This document shows, piece after piece, positions 29,438 through 39,131 of a stretch of DNA of 64,000 bases (position 1 is its first letter; each line of letters starts with the position of its first letter). The notes under the pieces are model-generated. The model searched no databases. It was not told the DNA's origin and was given only the letters and a program-made list of their open reading frames with translations. Location: NCBI RefSeq assembly GCF_001929375.1, contig NZ_MSGO01000006.1, positions 36,601-100,600 on the forward strand, written 5' to 3'. The translations under genes were made by a program, and so were the position numbers. Source of the stretch: Actinomyces oris (GTDB lineage: Bacteria; Actinomycetota; Actinomycetes; Actinomycetales; Actinomycetaceae).

Positions 29438-31459
29438 ATGGCCATGTACGAGCTCGACGGCAACCACCTCCTGCCCGTGCGCCTGGGTCGCTCCGCTGAC
29501 GCCATCACCCTGTCTCACAGCCTGGTCGCCATCCAGCGCCAGATCGTCGACGTCCTGCGCCGTCCGCTCTTCCCCCTGTCATGGGAGGAGCTCGAGACCG
29601 GAGCGAGCCTGACCGCCCTGGACGCCACCGGGCAGGTCGTCGTCGTCGAGGTCCTGGAGAGCGTCGACTCCACGGGACTGCTGGCCGCCATGTCGCGCCT
29701 GACCCAGGCCGCCACGGCGGGCCGCCGCGAGATCGCCAGCAGGTACGCCGGCGGGCTGGGGGCCTTCAGCCAGGACTGGAACGAGTTCCGCGAGGCGATG
29801 CCCGCCCAGGTCGAGGCCGGACCGAGGCTGACGATCCTGAGCGCCTCCCTGGAGCCGGACGTCGTCGGAGGGCTGGGAGTACTGGCCTCCTCCGGGCTGG
29901 AGATCCACGAGGTGGACGTGCGCATCGTGGACGAGTCGCGCATCGTCGTCGTGGTGGAGAAGATCTCCGGGATGGACGTGGCCGCCGGGGGACCGCTGCT
30001 CGTGGCCCGTGCGCCCCGCCCGGCCCTGGCCGGTTCCGCCTCCGCCGGTTCGAACGGCTCGCGGGCCGTTGACGCCACTGAGCAGGCCGAGCACATGAGC
30101 CCGGTCACCGGCCCCATCGAGATCGTCATGCCCTCCGAGCCGGTGCACGCCCCCGACGCCGAGGACACCGATGACGCCGGCGCCGCCATCCCGGCGGGAG
30201 CCTTCGCCGCGACGGGTGCCGCCGACGCGCTCTCCGATCTGTTCGAGCCGGTGGCGGTCACCACCGACCAGCCCCAGGTACATGCCCTCTCCGCCCAGGG
30301 CGGGGACGAGACCTCGCCCGAGGACCCCGACGAGGCCGGCGCCGCCCAGCCTGCCGGGCAGACCTCGCCCGAACCGGATGAAGACGCCGACGCCCCTGCC
30401 GACGACGCCCACGTCTCCGCCCCCGCACAGGGCCCGACCCCGGACGCCGCCGATGCTGTCACCGATGCAGCCACCGATGAGGCCGCGGCCGATGCCGTCC
30501 GCGGTGCCGAGGCCGAGCACGAGGCCCCGCAGAGCCGGCCCGAGCCGGACCCGGAGAGCTCCGCCGGCGCCGCAGGCAGTGTCGGCGGCGCCAGTCAGGA
30601 GCCGGCCGACATCCTCAGCGGGGACGCCGCGACCGTTCCCGTCGTCGTCGACCTGGGTGAGGAGCCCTCTGCCGACGACGCCGGCCACGGGGACCGACCC
30701 GGCTCCACCGATGACTCCAGCGCCGAGGAACGGGCCATCGCCGCCCTGGCCGGAGGCGTGGACATCCTCGGCGGGAGCAGCCTGTCCGGGGGAAGCGGCT
30801 CAGCGGCGTCGGCCGGATCGGCGCCTTTCGATGCTCCGCTCGGTGCCGTAGGAGCACTGCAGGGTGGCGATGCCCCGAGTGAGGCCGGTTCGCGCACCCG
30901 CATGGGGCGCCGCTCGCGGGCGGCGCACTCTGGGCATGACGCCTCCTCGGCCGCATCCGCCTCGCAGTCCGGCGCCTCGCGCGTCTCCCCGGAGGACGGG
31001 CACGGCGGACACTCAGTGCGGGCCGCGCAGGCCTGGTCCACCGTCGCCCCCAACGAGACCCGTCTGGAGGCGCCCACCGGTGCGGTGCCGCTCGTGTCCT
31101 GGGAGCCGCTGCGCGGGTCGGCCGACGCGCTCGACCCGGTGGCCGAGGCGCTGGGAGGGGACCCCTCGAAGTCCCTCCTGGTCCAGGAGACCGCCGAGCT
31201 GGCGGCCGTGGCGGCCTCGCTCGGCAAACCGACCCAGCTCATCTGGCAGCGGCTGCGTCGGGGCATCTACCACGAGGCGATCCTGTCGGTGGAGGGCGTC
31301 ATCACCCTGTCCGACGGGCGCTCCTTCACTGACCCGACGTCGGCCGCCAACGCCGCCCAGGCCGTCACCGACGCCGACGGCTGGCGTGTGTGGCGCGTGG
31401 GGGTGCACGGCGCCCACCTGGGGGACCTGCGCGACGACCTGGCCGACCGCAGCTTCTGA
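29438..31459 (+). CDS. Protein with nuclease-fold-like N-terminus and C-terminal RAMA-like domain
   Basis: A 673-residue protein in three parts. Residues 1-185 form a compact domain; ALDATGQVVVVEVLE resembles the core of PD-(D/E)xK nucleases (Asp62, Glu71), but the usual Lys is Leu73, so it may be inactive. Residues 200-560 are an Asp/Glu/Ala/Pro/Ser-rich disordered linker. About residues 606-660 (YHEAILSVEGVITLSDG, then SAANAAQAV and DGWRVWRV) match the RAMA domain, linked to modified-DNA systems. ATG 29444 is an alternative start. The neighbours are unrelated. A DNA-binding or genome-maintenance role is inferred from the domains only; I do not recognise the whole protein. Confidence 0.7.
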   Translation: MAMYELDGNHLLPVRLGRSADAITLSHSLVAIQRQIVDVLRRPLFPLSWEELETGASLTALDATGQVVVVEVLESVDSTGLLAAMSRLTQAATAGRREIASRYAGGLGAFSQDWNEFREAMPAQVEAGPRLTILSASLEPDVVGGLGVLASSGLEIHEVDVRIVDESRIVVVVEKISGMDVAAGGPLLVARAPRPALAGSASAGSNGSRAVDATEQAEHMSPVTGPIEIVMPSEPVHAPDAEDTDDAGAAIPAGAFAATGAADALSDLFEPVAVTTDQPQVHALSAQGGDETSPEDPDEAGAAQPAGQTSPEPDEDADAPADDAHVSAPAQGPTPDAADAVTDAATDEAAADAVRGAEAEHEAPQSRPEPDPESSAGAAGSVGGASQEPADILSGDAATVPVVVDLGEEPSADDAGHGDRPGSTDDSSAEERAIAALAGGVDILGGSSLSGGSGSAASAGSAPFDAPLGAVGALQGGDAPSEAGSRTRMGRRSRAAHSGHDASSAASASQSGASRVSPEDGHGGHSVRAAQAWSTVAPNETRLEAPTGAVPLVSWEPLRGSADALDPVAEALGGDPSKSLLVQETAELAAVAASLGKPTQLIWQRLRRGIYHEAILSVEGVITLSDGRSFTDPTSAANAAQAVTDADGWRVWRVGVHGAHLGDLRDDLADRSF

Positions 31460-31493
31460 AGCCCCCTGGCCTGAGCCGTCGGCCGAGCCAGGA

Positions 31494-32564
31494 TCAGCGC
31501 AGCACGTAGGCGGACATCCAGCGGCGCAGGGCGGAGAAGACCTGCTCGCGCACGGGAGGCTCGGACAGGGTGAGGTCGTGGACACCGCCGGGGAAGCGGG
31601 CGATGGTTACCAGCTTGCCGAGCATGACGGCGCGACGGGCGGTGGCATCGGCGTCGATGATCGTGTCCGCGCTCCTGGACTCCGGCATCCACGTCACCCC
31701 GAGTCGAGTGGTGGCCGACCCCATTGACAGCACCGGGCAGCGGATGTCCAGACCCTGGGCGACGCGGTTGTGGCCCTCCATGACGGCCTGGAGCCAGCCC
31801 ACGCGCACGGGTGCGGAGGGCTTGATCGACCAGGCCGGGTTGATGTCCCAGCCGGTCACGTAGGGGTCGTCGGCCCAGGCGGGATCGGGCAGCTCGCCGT
31901 CGCGCTCGGGCACCCAGCCGTCGGTGATGGAGAAGACGCGAGCCTGGTCGACCCAGCCGTCCAGAATCGACATGTGCGGGTCGCGCAGCGCCAGGGTGCG
32001 CAGCACCGGGTCGCCGACGGTGCGCACGAGCTCGGAGCCCTGGAGCGAGAGCCAGGCGGAGTTGAGGACCAGGGCGCGCAGGGCCCCCGGGTGGCGGTCG
32101 GCCCACAGGGAGGCGACGAGCCCGCCCGTGGAGTGACCGGACAGGACGACCTCGGTCTCCCAGCCCTGGTCGGCGCGGATGGTGGACAGGGCCAGGCCCA
32201 GATCCTCGTCGTAGTCGGCCAGCGAGGTGCACCAGCCCAGCATCTGGCCCTCGCGCCAGGAGCGGCCGTAGCGACGCAGGTCCAGGGCGTAGAAGGCCCC
32301 GCCCAGGCGGGAGATCTCGCGGGCCAGGTGGGTCTGGAAGAAGTAGTCGTTCCAGCCGTGCAGGTAGAGGTGGATGAAGGAGGGGGAGGAGGGGGTGCCC
32401 GGCAGGGCGCCGGGGTCGAGGGCCGGCAGGTGGCGCACCAGGGTGGCGACGGCGCCGTCGTCCTCGTCGTCGGGCAGCAGCTCCAGGGTGCGGGCCTCGA
32501 AGCCCGGGCCCAGGAAGTCCGGTCCCCAGGCGTCCACCGGTGCGTGCTCGGTCGTTGCGTTCAC
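31494..32564 (-). CDS. Alpha/beta hydrolase (lysophospholipase-like)
   Basis: About 356 residues from the GTG at 32564. The frame is open to 32636, but those codons fall in the hairpin repeat; GTG 32537 is another option. The fold is clear: HLYLHGWNDYFFQTH (oxyanion region), ALDLRRYGRS, the nucleophile elbow GHSTGG (Ser145) and a late GGVHDLTLS supplying His. This is the serine hydrolase pattern of monoacylglycerol lipases and lysophospholipases. No signal peptide is seen, so it is cytoplasmic. It lies in the same direction as the second hydrolase, and both have the 125-bp repeat upstream. The substrate is unknown. Confidence 0.82.
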   Translation of the reverse strand: MNATTEHAPVDAWGPDFLGPGFEARTLELLPDDEDDGAVATLVRHLPALDPGALPGTPSSPSFIHLYLHGWNDYFFQTHLAREISRLGGAFYALDLRRYGRSWREGQMLGWCTSLADYDEDLGLALSTIRADQGWETEVVLSGHSTGGLVASLWADRHPGALRALVLNSAWLSLQGSELVRTVGDPVLRTLALRDPHMSILDGWVDQARVFSITDGWVPERDGELPDPAWADDPYVTGWDINPAWSIKPSAPVRVGWLQAVMEGHNRVAQGLDIRCPVLSMGSATTRLGVTWMPESRSADTIIDADATARRAVMLGKLVTIARFPGGVHDLTLSEPPVREQVFSALRRWMSAYVLR

Positions 32565-32683
32565 ACTCCCATGATGGCACCGCGAGTCGGAACGGGGCGC
32601 CTCGACGGAATTCTCACTCCCCAACCAGAACTTCACAAACGACCCGGAGCCGCGTCGTTTGTGAAGTTCTGGTCGAAGTGAGG
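32559..32683. repeat. 125-bp repeat with hairpin, copy 1
   Basis: Aligns without gaps to 33734-33858 with 17 differences by hand count (about 86% identity). It holds a perfect 19-bp inverted repeat, CCAGAACTTCACAAACGAC (32625-32643) and its complement (32654-32672), with a 10-base loop. Outer CTCACT/AGTGAG arms extend it. It sits immediately upstream of the first hydrolase gene on the minus strand. Confidence 0.85.
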
Positions 32684-32730
32684 CCCGGGGCGACGTGAGG
32701 CCCCGTTGCCCCCCCCCGACGCGACCGGTG

Positions 32731-33690
32731 TCAGTCGGCGTGCTGGCCGATGAAGCGGAGGATCGCGTCCTCGACCTGGTGGCCGTGGCCGACGATGAGG
32801 TGACCGCCGGTGGGGAAGAGCGACGTCGTCAGGTCCGGGTAGCGGTGCATGGAGGACTGTACGTGCCCCGCCGGTGGAGCGAAGGGCGCTACTCGGTCGT
32901 CCCGGGCGTGCAGGAGCAGGACGGGCGGCTTGAGCTCCTCGATCGGATAGTCCTCGAAGTGCACCGCCATGTCCCGGTTCGTGATCGAGGCGTCGATGTC
33001 TGCCCCTGTCCTGCGCTCGGACAGGGGGAGCATGCCGTGGACGGTCTGGGGATCCATGCCCAGGACGGGCCCGAGGAATGGCGAGAGCAGCCACATGATC
33101 CAGTCGTGGTTCATGATCGCCGGTGGCCCCATGCGGCCGGGCGGCGTCGCGGGTCGAGACGGCCAGGGCGCGGCCGAGCTCAAGAGAATGAGCCCTGTGA
33201 CGCGCTCGGGGTGGTTCAGGGCGAAGCGGATGGCGGGGGTCCCGCCGGCCGACGCTCCCAGGAGGAATGTCCGCTCGATCCCCAGGCGGTCGAGCAGCTC
33301 GGTGAAGACGGCCGCCTGGTCAGCCGGTGAGCCGTCACCCCGCACGGCGCTGCCGGGGTAGCCGAAGCGTGACGGCGCGAGAATCCTGCAGTGCTCGGGC
33401 AGGCTCCCGACGTTCTCGAGCGCCTGGTCGTATCCGCCGTACAGCCCGTGAACCGACAGGATCGTCTCGCAGCCGGAGCCGGAACCTGGACCGGTGCCGC
33501 CTCCCGAGGGCTGCGGCCCGCAGTCGATGTAGGCGACGTCGCCGTGACTGAGCGCCATCCTTCGCACCGGATGGGCTGCCAGCCGAGCTCGGGCGGCGGC
33601 GCGGGCTCGGCTGAGGCCGAGGGCCTGGGCTGCGCCGTAGGTGGCGATCCCGGCGCCGATAAGTCCCACGGCGGGCAGTGCGCGTCTCAT
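32731..33690 (-). CDS. Alpha/beta hydrolase, membrane-anchored
   Basis: A 319-residue protein with GAGGAGG shortly before the ATG. A short hydrophobic N-terminal segment (LPAVGLIGAGIATYGAAQAL) could be an anchor or signal. The alpha/beta hydrolase core has VHGLYGGYD, nucleophile elbow GASAGG (Ser147), ARDDRVAPF (Asp) and GGHLIVGHG (His), so the triad is complete. GASAGG instead of GxSxGG-type His variants resembles epoxide-hydrolase or lactonase relatives. It is not an obvious paralogue of the 31494 gene despite sharing the upstream repeat. The substrate is unknown. Confidence 0.85.
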   Translation of the reverse strand: MRRALPAVGLIGAGIATYGAAQALGLSRARAAARARLAAHPVRRMALSHGDVAYIDCGPQPSGGGTGPGSGSGCETILSVHGLYGGYDQALENVGSLPEHCRILAPSRFGYPGSAVRGDGSPADQAAVFTELLDRLGIERTFLLGASAGGTPAIRFALNHPERVTGLILLSSAAPWPSRPATPPGRMGPPAIMNHDWIMWLLSPFLGPVLGMDPQTVHGMLPLSERRTGADIDASITNRDMAVHFEDYPIEELKPPVLLLHARDDRVAPFAPPAGHVQSSMHRYPDLTTSLFPTGGHLIVGHGHQVEDAILRFIGQHAD

Positions 33691-33733
33691 GCCGGCCTCC
33701 TCAGACCTCCACCGGCGTGTGTGCTGTCACTGT

Positions 33734-33858
33734 GTTCACACCCCCATGATTCCACCGCTTGCTGGAAGGGGGCGCCACGACGCTTCTCTCACTCACCAAC
33801 CAAAACTTCACAAACGACCCGGAGCCGCGTCTTTTGTGAAGTTCTTGTCGAAGTGAGG
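33734..33858. repeat. 125-bp repeat with hairpin, copy 2
   Basis: Second copy of the element at 32559-32683, starting 44 bases upstream of the second hydrolase ATG. The central inverted repeat is slightly degraded (33800-33818 against 33829-33847, a few mismatches), while the loop CCGGAGCCGC is unchanged. Confidence 0.85.
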
Positions 33859-33912
33859 CGGAGTAGGGCGGGGAGAGACTGGAGGCACGGACCGAAGAAG
33901 GTGCACCATCCC

Positions 33913-34152
33913 ATGACCACCACAGCCTCCCCGGGCCTCAAGGTCTCCTCCTCGGGCAGGCGGCCCAGTCCGCAGGCCCGTTCCACCGACGGCCGGCCGG
34001 GGCGCAACTATCTGTGCGCCGGATGCGGGGCCTTCTACTCCCACATCACTGCCGATCTGCTCGCCATGGTCAGGCTCCTGGGGGAGGGGCGCCCACCGGC
34101 CGACATCATGGACCCGGGCACCAGGCGCGCCCTGAGGCCCGAGGAGGAGTAG
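33913..34152 (+). CDS. Small hypothetical protein with CxxC
   Basis: A 79-residue reading frame with GAAGAAGG about 10 bases before the ATG. The first half is basic and probably disordered. The second half is better ordered (NYLCAGCGAFYSHITADLLAMVRLL) and contains one CxxC pair, perhaps half of a metal site. It ends with an acidic tail. No family is recognised. The ribosome site and the biased second half support a real gene, but this is uncertain. Confidence 0.45.
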   Translation: MTTTASPGLKVSSSGRRPSPQARSTDGRPGRNYLCAGCGAFYSHITADLLAMVRLLGEGRPPADIMDPGTRRALRPEEE

Positions 34153-34228
34153 AGGAACGTGGCTGCGCTCGCGTGCCAGGGAGACGAGCCTGGTCTGTAT
34201 GACGGCATGCGTCAACACTGCTTATGTG

Positions 34229-34390
34229 ATGGGAACCGGGTCGGCGCTTGCCGCTGAGACGAGCAGCAAGTTCGCCCCTGTTCATCCGGGGGAGGTCCTC
34301 ATGGAGGACTTCATTGAGGGATTCGGTATCACCCAGAACAAGCTGGCCGTCGCCATGGCCGCAGGCGTCCCCATCCGCCGGCTGTGTCAT
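34229..34390 (+). pseudogene. Truncated HigA-type antitoxin remnant
   Basis: From ATG 34229 the frame gives FAPVHPGEVLMEDFIEGFGI, then TQNKLAVAMAAGVPIRR. This is the first half of a HigA (XRE-family, VapI-like) antitoxin, whose normal sequence continues through the recognition helix (RINEIVHGKR-like). After PIRR the match stops abruptly and the sequence becomes random, so the second half of the HTH and the C-terminus are lost. No HigB-type toxin is recognisable on either side. This is a relic of a toxin-antitoxin locus. Confidence 0.72.
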
Positions 34391-34526
34391 GCCGTGTCCG
34401 CCACCCCGCCTCTGGCGAGATCCGGTTGTGACTCATTGAGCGCCGCACCGGCGAGGCCTTCCACCAACAATAATGAATGTGATTGTCAGTATCGACATCT
34501 GTGGTGCCGTCTCCTAGGGTGGGGCC

Positions 34527-35351
34527 ATGGTCGACGCAGGGGTTCAGGAGACTCTCTTCTTCCCGCTTCTGGGGCGGGCTCGTGCTGCGCGAAGCTGGCC
34601 GAGCTGCTTCCAAGACTCCTGGTCCGAGCGCCTGGTCTCGATGGTCTCCGCCCTCCGCCCCGGCGTCCAGGACATGGATATGGGCGAGATGCCCGCCGCC
34701 ATCTACGCCTTGCGCCACCTTGCCGCCGTGACGGAGATTCGGCGCTATCTGGATGCCCGACCCGAGGCCGCCGTCGTCGACCTTGGCTGCGGACTGGATC
34801 GTCTCGTTGACGAGGTCGACAACGGTCGGGCGCTGATCTACAACCTGGACTTCCCCGACGTTCTCGAGTCCAGACGCACCTGGGCCGAGCCCCATGAACG
34901 AGAGCGGGAACTTCCCTTCTCCTTAACCGATCATCGCTGGATGGATGAGGTCGACGCCGGTGGCGGACTGATCGCCGTGGCCTCCGGGGTCTTCTACTTC
35001 CTGGAGAGCGGCTCGGTTCAGAATCTTGTCGACGCGATGGCCCGCCGCTTTCCCGGTGGCCGTCTGGTCTACGACGCCGAGTCCCCGGAGATGGTCGCGA
35101 TGAGCGAGCAGGCCGTGCGGGATCGAGGAATCGATGCGGTCCCCATGCCCTTCCGAGCCGCCGACCCCTGCGCCGCACACACCTGGAGCTCCCACGTCTC
35201 CCAGGTCAGGGTGAACTTCGACCTGTCCTCCTACGCTACCGATCCCGCGGCCCTTCCTGCACAGGTACTCGATGGCTTCGCCCAGATGAGGGAGGGCCGG
35301 GCCCTCTATGAGGTCATCGCCGATTTTGCCGTCGCAGGGGAACCCCGCTGA
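34527..35351 (+). CDS. SAM-dependent methyltransferase, LCMT/TcmP family
   Basis: A 274-residue protein with the opening GVQETLFFPLLGRA and the SAM-binding VVDLGCGLDRL (about residues 88-98). ALIYNLDFPDVLESR and VASGVFYFLE follow, the pattern of leucine carboxyl methyltransferase / tetracenomycin TcmP O-methyltransferases. It transfers methyl from SAM to an unidentified carboxyl or hydroxyl group. The start ATG 34527 has only a weak GGGG upstream. No biosynthetic cluster is nearby, so the substrate is not suggested by context. Confidence 0.85.
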   Translation: MVDAGVQETLFFPLLGRARAARSWPSCFQDSWSERLVSMVSALRPGVQDMDMGEMPAAIYALRHLAAVTEIRRYLDARPEAAVVDLGCGLDRLVDEVDNGRALIYNLDFPDVLESRRTWAEPHERERELPFSLTDHRWMDEVDAGGGLIAVASGVFYFLESGSVQNLVDAMARRFPGGRLVYDAESPEMVAMSEQAVRDRGIDAVPMPFRAADPCAAHTWSSHVSQVRVNFDLSSYATDPAALPAQVLDGFAQMREGRALYEVIADFAVAGEPR

Positions 35352-35405
35352 CACATTGACCGGGGCGAACTCGCCTTCCGCGACGAGGCCTGAGAGACTG
35401 GGCGC

Positions 35406-35855
35406 ATGCGAATCGCCATCGGTGCCCCGGGCAATGGAGCCCTCCTGAAGGACGCTCTTGAGGAACGACTGGCCGAGGACGGGCGCGTGAGCGACGTCGT
35501 CGACCTGTCCACACCGGACATCACCTACCCGGAGGTCTCCTTCCAGGTCGCCGGGGCAGTCGCCGAGGGGCGGGTCGACCGCGGGCTTCTCATCTGCGGC
35601 ACCGGCGTGGGAACCGCCATCGCCGCCAACAAGGTGCCCGGGGTGCGCGCGGCGACCGCACACGACCTGCTCACCGTGCGCGGCTCGGTGGAGAACTACG
35701 ACGCCCAGATCCTGTGCATGGGGCAGAACGTCATCGCGGCCCCGGCCGCCTGGGCGCTCGTCGACATCTGGCTCGACCTGCGCCACGACTCCACCGGCAG
35801 CTACGGCCCCAAGGTCGGCGAGATCGCCGCCTACGAGGCGCGCCTCCACTCCTGA
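35406..35855 (+). CDS. RpiB/LacAB-family sugar-phosphate isomerase
   Basis: A 149-residue protein of RpiB length. The core ICGTGVGTAIAANKVPGVRAATAHD keeps the Cys base and GxG phosphate loop of ribose-5-phosphate isomerase B. However, the N-terminal DHAG motif is replaced (GAPGNGALLK), and the HND segment reads NYD. So it may act on another aldose/ketose phosphate, such as a tetrose phosphate as in erythritol-pathway isomerases, rather than ribose 5-phosphate. It stands alone between unrelated genes. Confidence 0.82.
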   Translation: MRIAIGAPGNGALLKDALEERLAEDGRVSDVVDLSTPDITYPEVSFQVAGAVAEGRVDRGLLICGTGVGTAIAANKVPGVRAATAHDLLTVRGSVENYDAQILCMGQNVIAAPAAWALVDIWLDLRHDSTGSYGPKVGEIAAYEARLHS

Positions 35856-36032
35856 CGGCGGCCCCGCGCGAGCCTCCTAACGCGGCGCGGGCCGCGCCGG
35901 AACTGTGCGCGCCGGCGCAGAGGCTCTGGTGTCGAAGCGTGTGCTGGCCAGACGGCGCTCCACAATCACTCGCCCCTCGGTAAGGAGGAGGCCCGCTGCG
36001 GTCAGTCCCAGAGGGTTTGGGACAATTGCTCG

Positions 36033-36419
36033 GTGCGTATCACTGGCATCGACCACATCGTTCTGACGGTCCGCTCCATCGAGACAAGCGTCGACTTCTA
36101 TTCGCGGGTTCTGGGCATAGGGGTCATCACCTTCGGGCACGGGAGAACGGCCTTGCGTTTCGGGGACCAGAAGATCAACCTCCATGCCGCGGACGATCCG
36201 ATTGCTCCGCATGCCACGCAGCCCATCCCTGGGAGCGCGGACCTGTGTCTGGTTGCTGACGGCACGATCGACGAGATTCGTGAGCATCTTGCTGCCAAGG
36301 CGGTCCCTGTGGAGCTCGGCCCCGTCAAGCGGACAGGCGCCCGTGGTGCCATCCGCAGCCTCTACGTGCGCGACCCCGATCGGAACCTCATCGAGATCGC
36401 TGTCTACGAGAGTGCCTGA
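36033..36419 (+). CDS. VOC-family (glyoxalase-like) protein
   Basis: A 128-residue single vicinal-oxygen-chelate unit from GTG 36033, with GGGA about 9 bases upstream. It begins ITGIDHIVLTVRSIETSVDFYSRVLG, giving His8 as a metal ligand. It ends with YVRDPDRNLIEIAVYE, supplying the terminal Glu. Such proteins are lyases, dioxygenases or antibiotic-binding proteins; this short form resembles the VirE-like/YaeR subgroup. A terminator follows 80 bases downstream. The substrate is not known. Confidence 0.85.
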   Translation: MRITGIDHIVLTVRSIETSVDFYSRVLGIGVITFGHGRTALRFGDQKINLHAADDPIAPHATQPIPGSADLCLVADGTIDEIREHLAAKAVPVELGPVKRTGARGAIRSLYVRDPDRNLIEIAVYESA

Positions 36420-36448
36420 GAACCGCCCAGGTGCCGCAAGAGGCATCC

Positions 36449-36570
36449 GTGTCCAAATCGGATATAAAGGAGTCCGAGGCCTGACATAGTCGCTGACTGA
36501 ACCGCGGAATCGCGCGGTTTCTTTCTGCGCATCCGAACTGCGGGCGAGCCTTTGTGTCCGATTTGGACAC
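36449..36570. repeat. Inverted pair of TGTCC-N5-GGA(C/T)A dyads flanking a terminator
   Basis: GTGTCCAAATCGGA (36449-36462) is exactly complementary to TCCGATTTGGACAC (36557-36570). Each is itself a dyad: TGTCC-N5-GGATA and a perfect TGTCC-N5-GGACA. They look like two operator sites, or a long-range stem, around the terminator at 36500-36525. They may be sites for the adjacent TetR protein or another regulator. Confidence 0.6.
36500..36525 (+). terminator. Terminator after VOC gene
   Basis: AACCGCG (36500-36506) pairs with CGCGGTT (36513-36519) around GAATCG, followed by TCTTTC. Confidence 0.65.
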
Positions 36571-36660
36571 CGCCCAACACATCGTGGCCGGTCGCGCTGT
36601 GCGTGGGGCCGCGATGTCCGGTGCACGACCTGCGTGAGGAACCTCGCGTCGAGCTGCATT

Positions 36661-36685
36661 GAGTGCAATGATGCACTGAGTGCAA
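36661..36685 (+). promoter_or_regulatory. TetR-type operator with three half-sites
   Basis: AGTGCA-ATGA-TGCACT-G-AGTGCA contains two overlapping palindromes. TGCACT-G-AGTGCA fits the 15-bp operator style of TetR repressors that control EmrB/QacA pumps. It covers the upstream GTG (36680), so that codon is unlikely to be the start of the regulator. Confidence 0.65.
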
Positions 36686-36694
36686 GATGGGCGT

Positions 36695-37351
36695 GTGACC
36701 GGAGCCGACCTGCGCGCAACCCAGGCGCGACGCACTCGCGCCGCCATCCGCGCCGCCGCGCTCACCCTGACCCGGGAGCGCGGCTACGCCGCGATGACGG
36801 TTGATGACGTCGCCGCCCTGGCCGGAGTCTCCCGGCGCACCGTCTTCAACCACTTCTCCTCCAAGGCCGACCTCCTCGTCGTCGGTCTGGAGCCCCCGGC
36901 GCCCGCGGTTGTCGAGGCCTTCGTCAACGGCTCCGGAAGCCTTCTGGAGGACCTCGGCGCCCTGCTCGCCTCCGGCGCCGAGGCCGTCGAGTCCGAGCGC
37001 GGCTGGCTCCTGTCCTTCCCGGAGATCGTGCGGGACAACCCGGAGGTGGAGCGCGCCGTCCACGAGCGGCTGCGCATCGTCGCCCAGTCCTTGGCGGAGG
37101 CCGCCGGCCGCCGCCTGGGAGCCGAGCCCGACGACCCGCGCACCCGCGCCGTCGTCGCCTTGGCCATGGCCATCCAGCGCAGCTCCCTGGACCTGTGGTG
37201 CGGGCGCTCCCACCCCTGGGAGGAGGCCCGCCTGGTCGACGCCGTCCGCGCCATGGTCGAGGCGATCTCCGAGGTGGTCTCCCCGCTCCGCCCCGAAGCC
37301 GCGGCCTCCGCCGCTGCCGGCGACCCGACGTCGTCGAGCTCGCCGGGCTAG
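36695..37351 (+). CDS. TetR-family transcriptional repressor
   Basis: About 218 residues from GTG 36695; GTG 36680 lies inside the operator and is less likely. The N-terminal HTH reads AAIRAAALTLTRERGYAAMTVDDVAALAGVSRRTVFNHFSSKADLL split over helices 1-4, typical of TetR. The C-terminal ligand domain includes LSFPEIVRDNPEVERA and ends in a Ser/Pro tail. It lies upstream of, and in line with, a drug-efflux MFS gene, and its own promoter has the palindromic operator. It most likely represses both genes until a pump substrate binds. Confidence 0.92.
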   Translation: MTGADLRATQARRTRAAIRAAALTLTRERGYAAMTVDDVAALAGVSRRTVFNHFSSKADLLVVGLEPPAPAVVEAFVNGSGSLLEDLGALLASGAEAVESERGWLLSFPEIVRDNPEVERAVHERLRIVAQSLAEAAGRRLGAEPDDPRTRAVVALAMAIQRSSLDLWCGRSHPWEEARLVDAVRAMVEAISEVVSPLRPEAAASAAAGDPTSSSSPG

Positions 37352-39112
<1,761 letters not shown>

Positions 39113-39131
39113 GTGAGAGGATGGCCTGGTG

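Noticed and set aside
32565..32636. N-terminal extension of the first alpha/beta hydrolase
   Set aside because: It translates part of the 125-bp hairpin repeat rather than conserved protein sequence.
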